Shown: positions 13,813-13,842 of the stretch, in pieces
Numbering within the stretch: position 1 is the first letter of the stretch
How the letters are laid out: each line of letters starts with the position of its first letter
Assembly (NCBI GenBank): GCA_024640765.1
Contig: JAHEEK010000035.1
Location: 1 to 13,842 of the forward strand
Source of the DNA: Nereida sp024640765
GTDB lineage: Bacteria > Pseudomonadota > Alphaproteobacteria > Rhodobacterales > Rhodobacteraceae
DNA: 13,842 nucleotides
Direction: 5' to 3'
Notes under the pieces: model-generated
Told to the model about the DNA's origin: nothing
Seen by the model: only the letters and a program-made list of their open reading frames with translations
The model's database searches: none
Translations under genes and position numbers: made by a program

Positions 13813-13842
13813 TTAGTAGCGGTAGTGCTCTGGCTTGAACGG
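13813..13842 (-). CDS. ahcY: Adenosylhomocysteinase, C-terminal end (partial)
   Basis: Only the last nine codons and the TAA stop are inside the window; the gene continues beyond the right edge. The residues PFKPEHYRY are the diagnostic C-terminus of S-adenosylhomocysteine hydrolase, whose terminal lysine/tyrosine region reaches the NAD site of the neighbouring subunit in the tetramer. The enzyme splits S-adenosylhomocysteine into homocysteine and adenosine. An intrinsic terminator follows. The call rests on nine residues, but they are highly characteristic. Confidence 0.8.
   Translation of the reverse strand, partial: PFKPEHYRY

Noticed and set aside
1..13842. CRISPR array, insertion sequence, phage or defence system
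   Set aside because: I see no spaced direct repeats, transposase motifs, terminal repeats or integrase. The EVE gene sits in a housekeeping cluster, not a defence island.

Overview
The window looks like chromosomal DNA of an alphaproteobacterium, most likely Rhodobacterales (Roseobacter group). The reasons are the gene neighbourhood hemD, mitofilin-like gene, hemY, divergent to tsaD-gpsA-YciI-EVE, the DUF2853 gene beside ahcY, and a TRAP catabolic operon typical of marine roseobacters. This assignment comes from family knowledge and gene order, not from a database search. Base composition looks moderate and even, and I see no insertion sequence, phage gene, CRISPR array, tRNA or rRNA.

Region 1 (about 1-6800, all minus strand) is one seven-gene catabolic operon. 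In transcription order it reads: Tat-exported TRAP solute-binding protein (dctP), small permease (dctQ), large permease (dctM), amidase-signature hydrolase, a 64-residue membrane protein, a D-2-hydroxyacid dehydrogenase and a 3-hydroxyisobutyrate-dehydrogenase-family enzyme. Three junctions are ATGA stop/start overlaps. Two tandem hairpins separate dctP from dctQ. A terminator-like hairpin follows the last gene. A perfect 18-bp inverted repeat upstream of dctP may be the operator. The likely logic is import of a small carboxylate that carries or yields an amide, intracellular hydrolysis, then two NAD(P)-dependent hydroxy/oxo-acid steps. The substrate cannot be read from the sequence.

Region 2 (6901-10300, minus) is hemD, a mitofilin/Mic60-like membrane protein and a HemY-type TPR protein with a C-terminal zinc ribbon. 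It combines tetrapyrrole synthesis with envelope or inner-membrane organisation.

Region 3 (10325-13048, plus) is tsaD, gpsA, a YciI-like gene and an EVE-domain gene, joined by 4-, 1- and 4-bp overlaps and ended by a strong hairpin. The hemD and tsaD start codons are only 24 bp apart, and no hemC lies between or beside them.

Region 4 (13241-13842, minus) holds a DUF2853 gene with its own promoter candidate and a clear intrinsic terminator, then the last codons of ahcY with its terminator. The longest stretch without a gene is about 245 bp (6657-6900).
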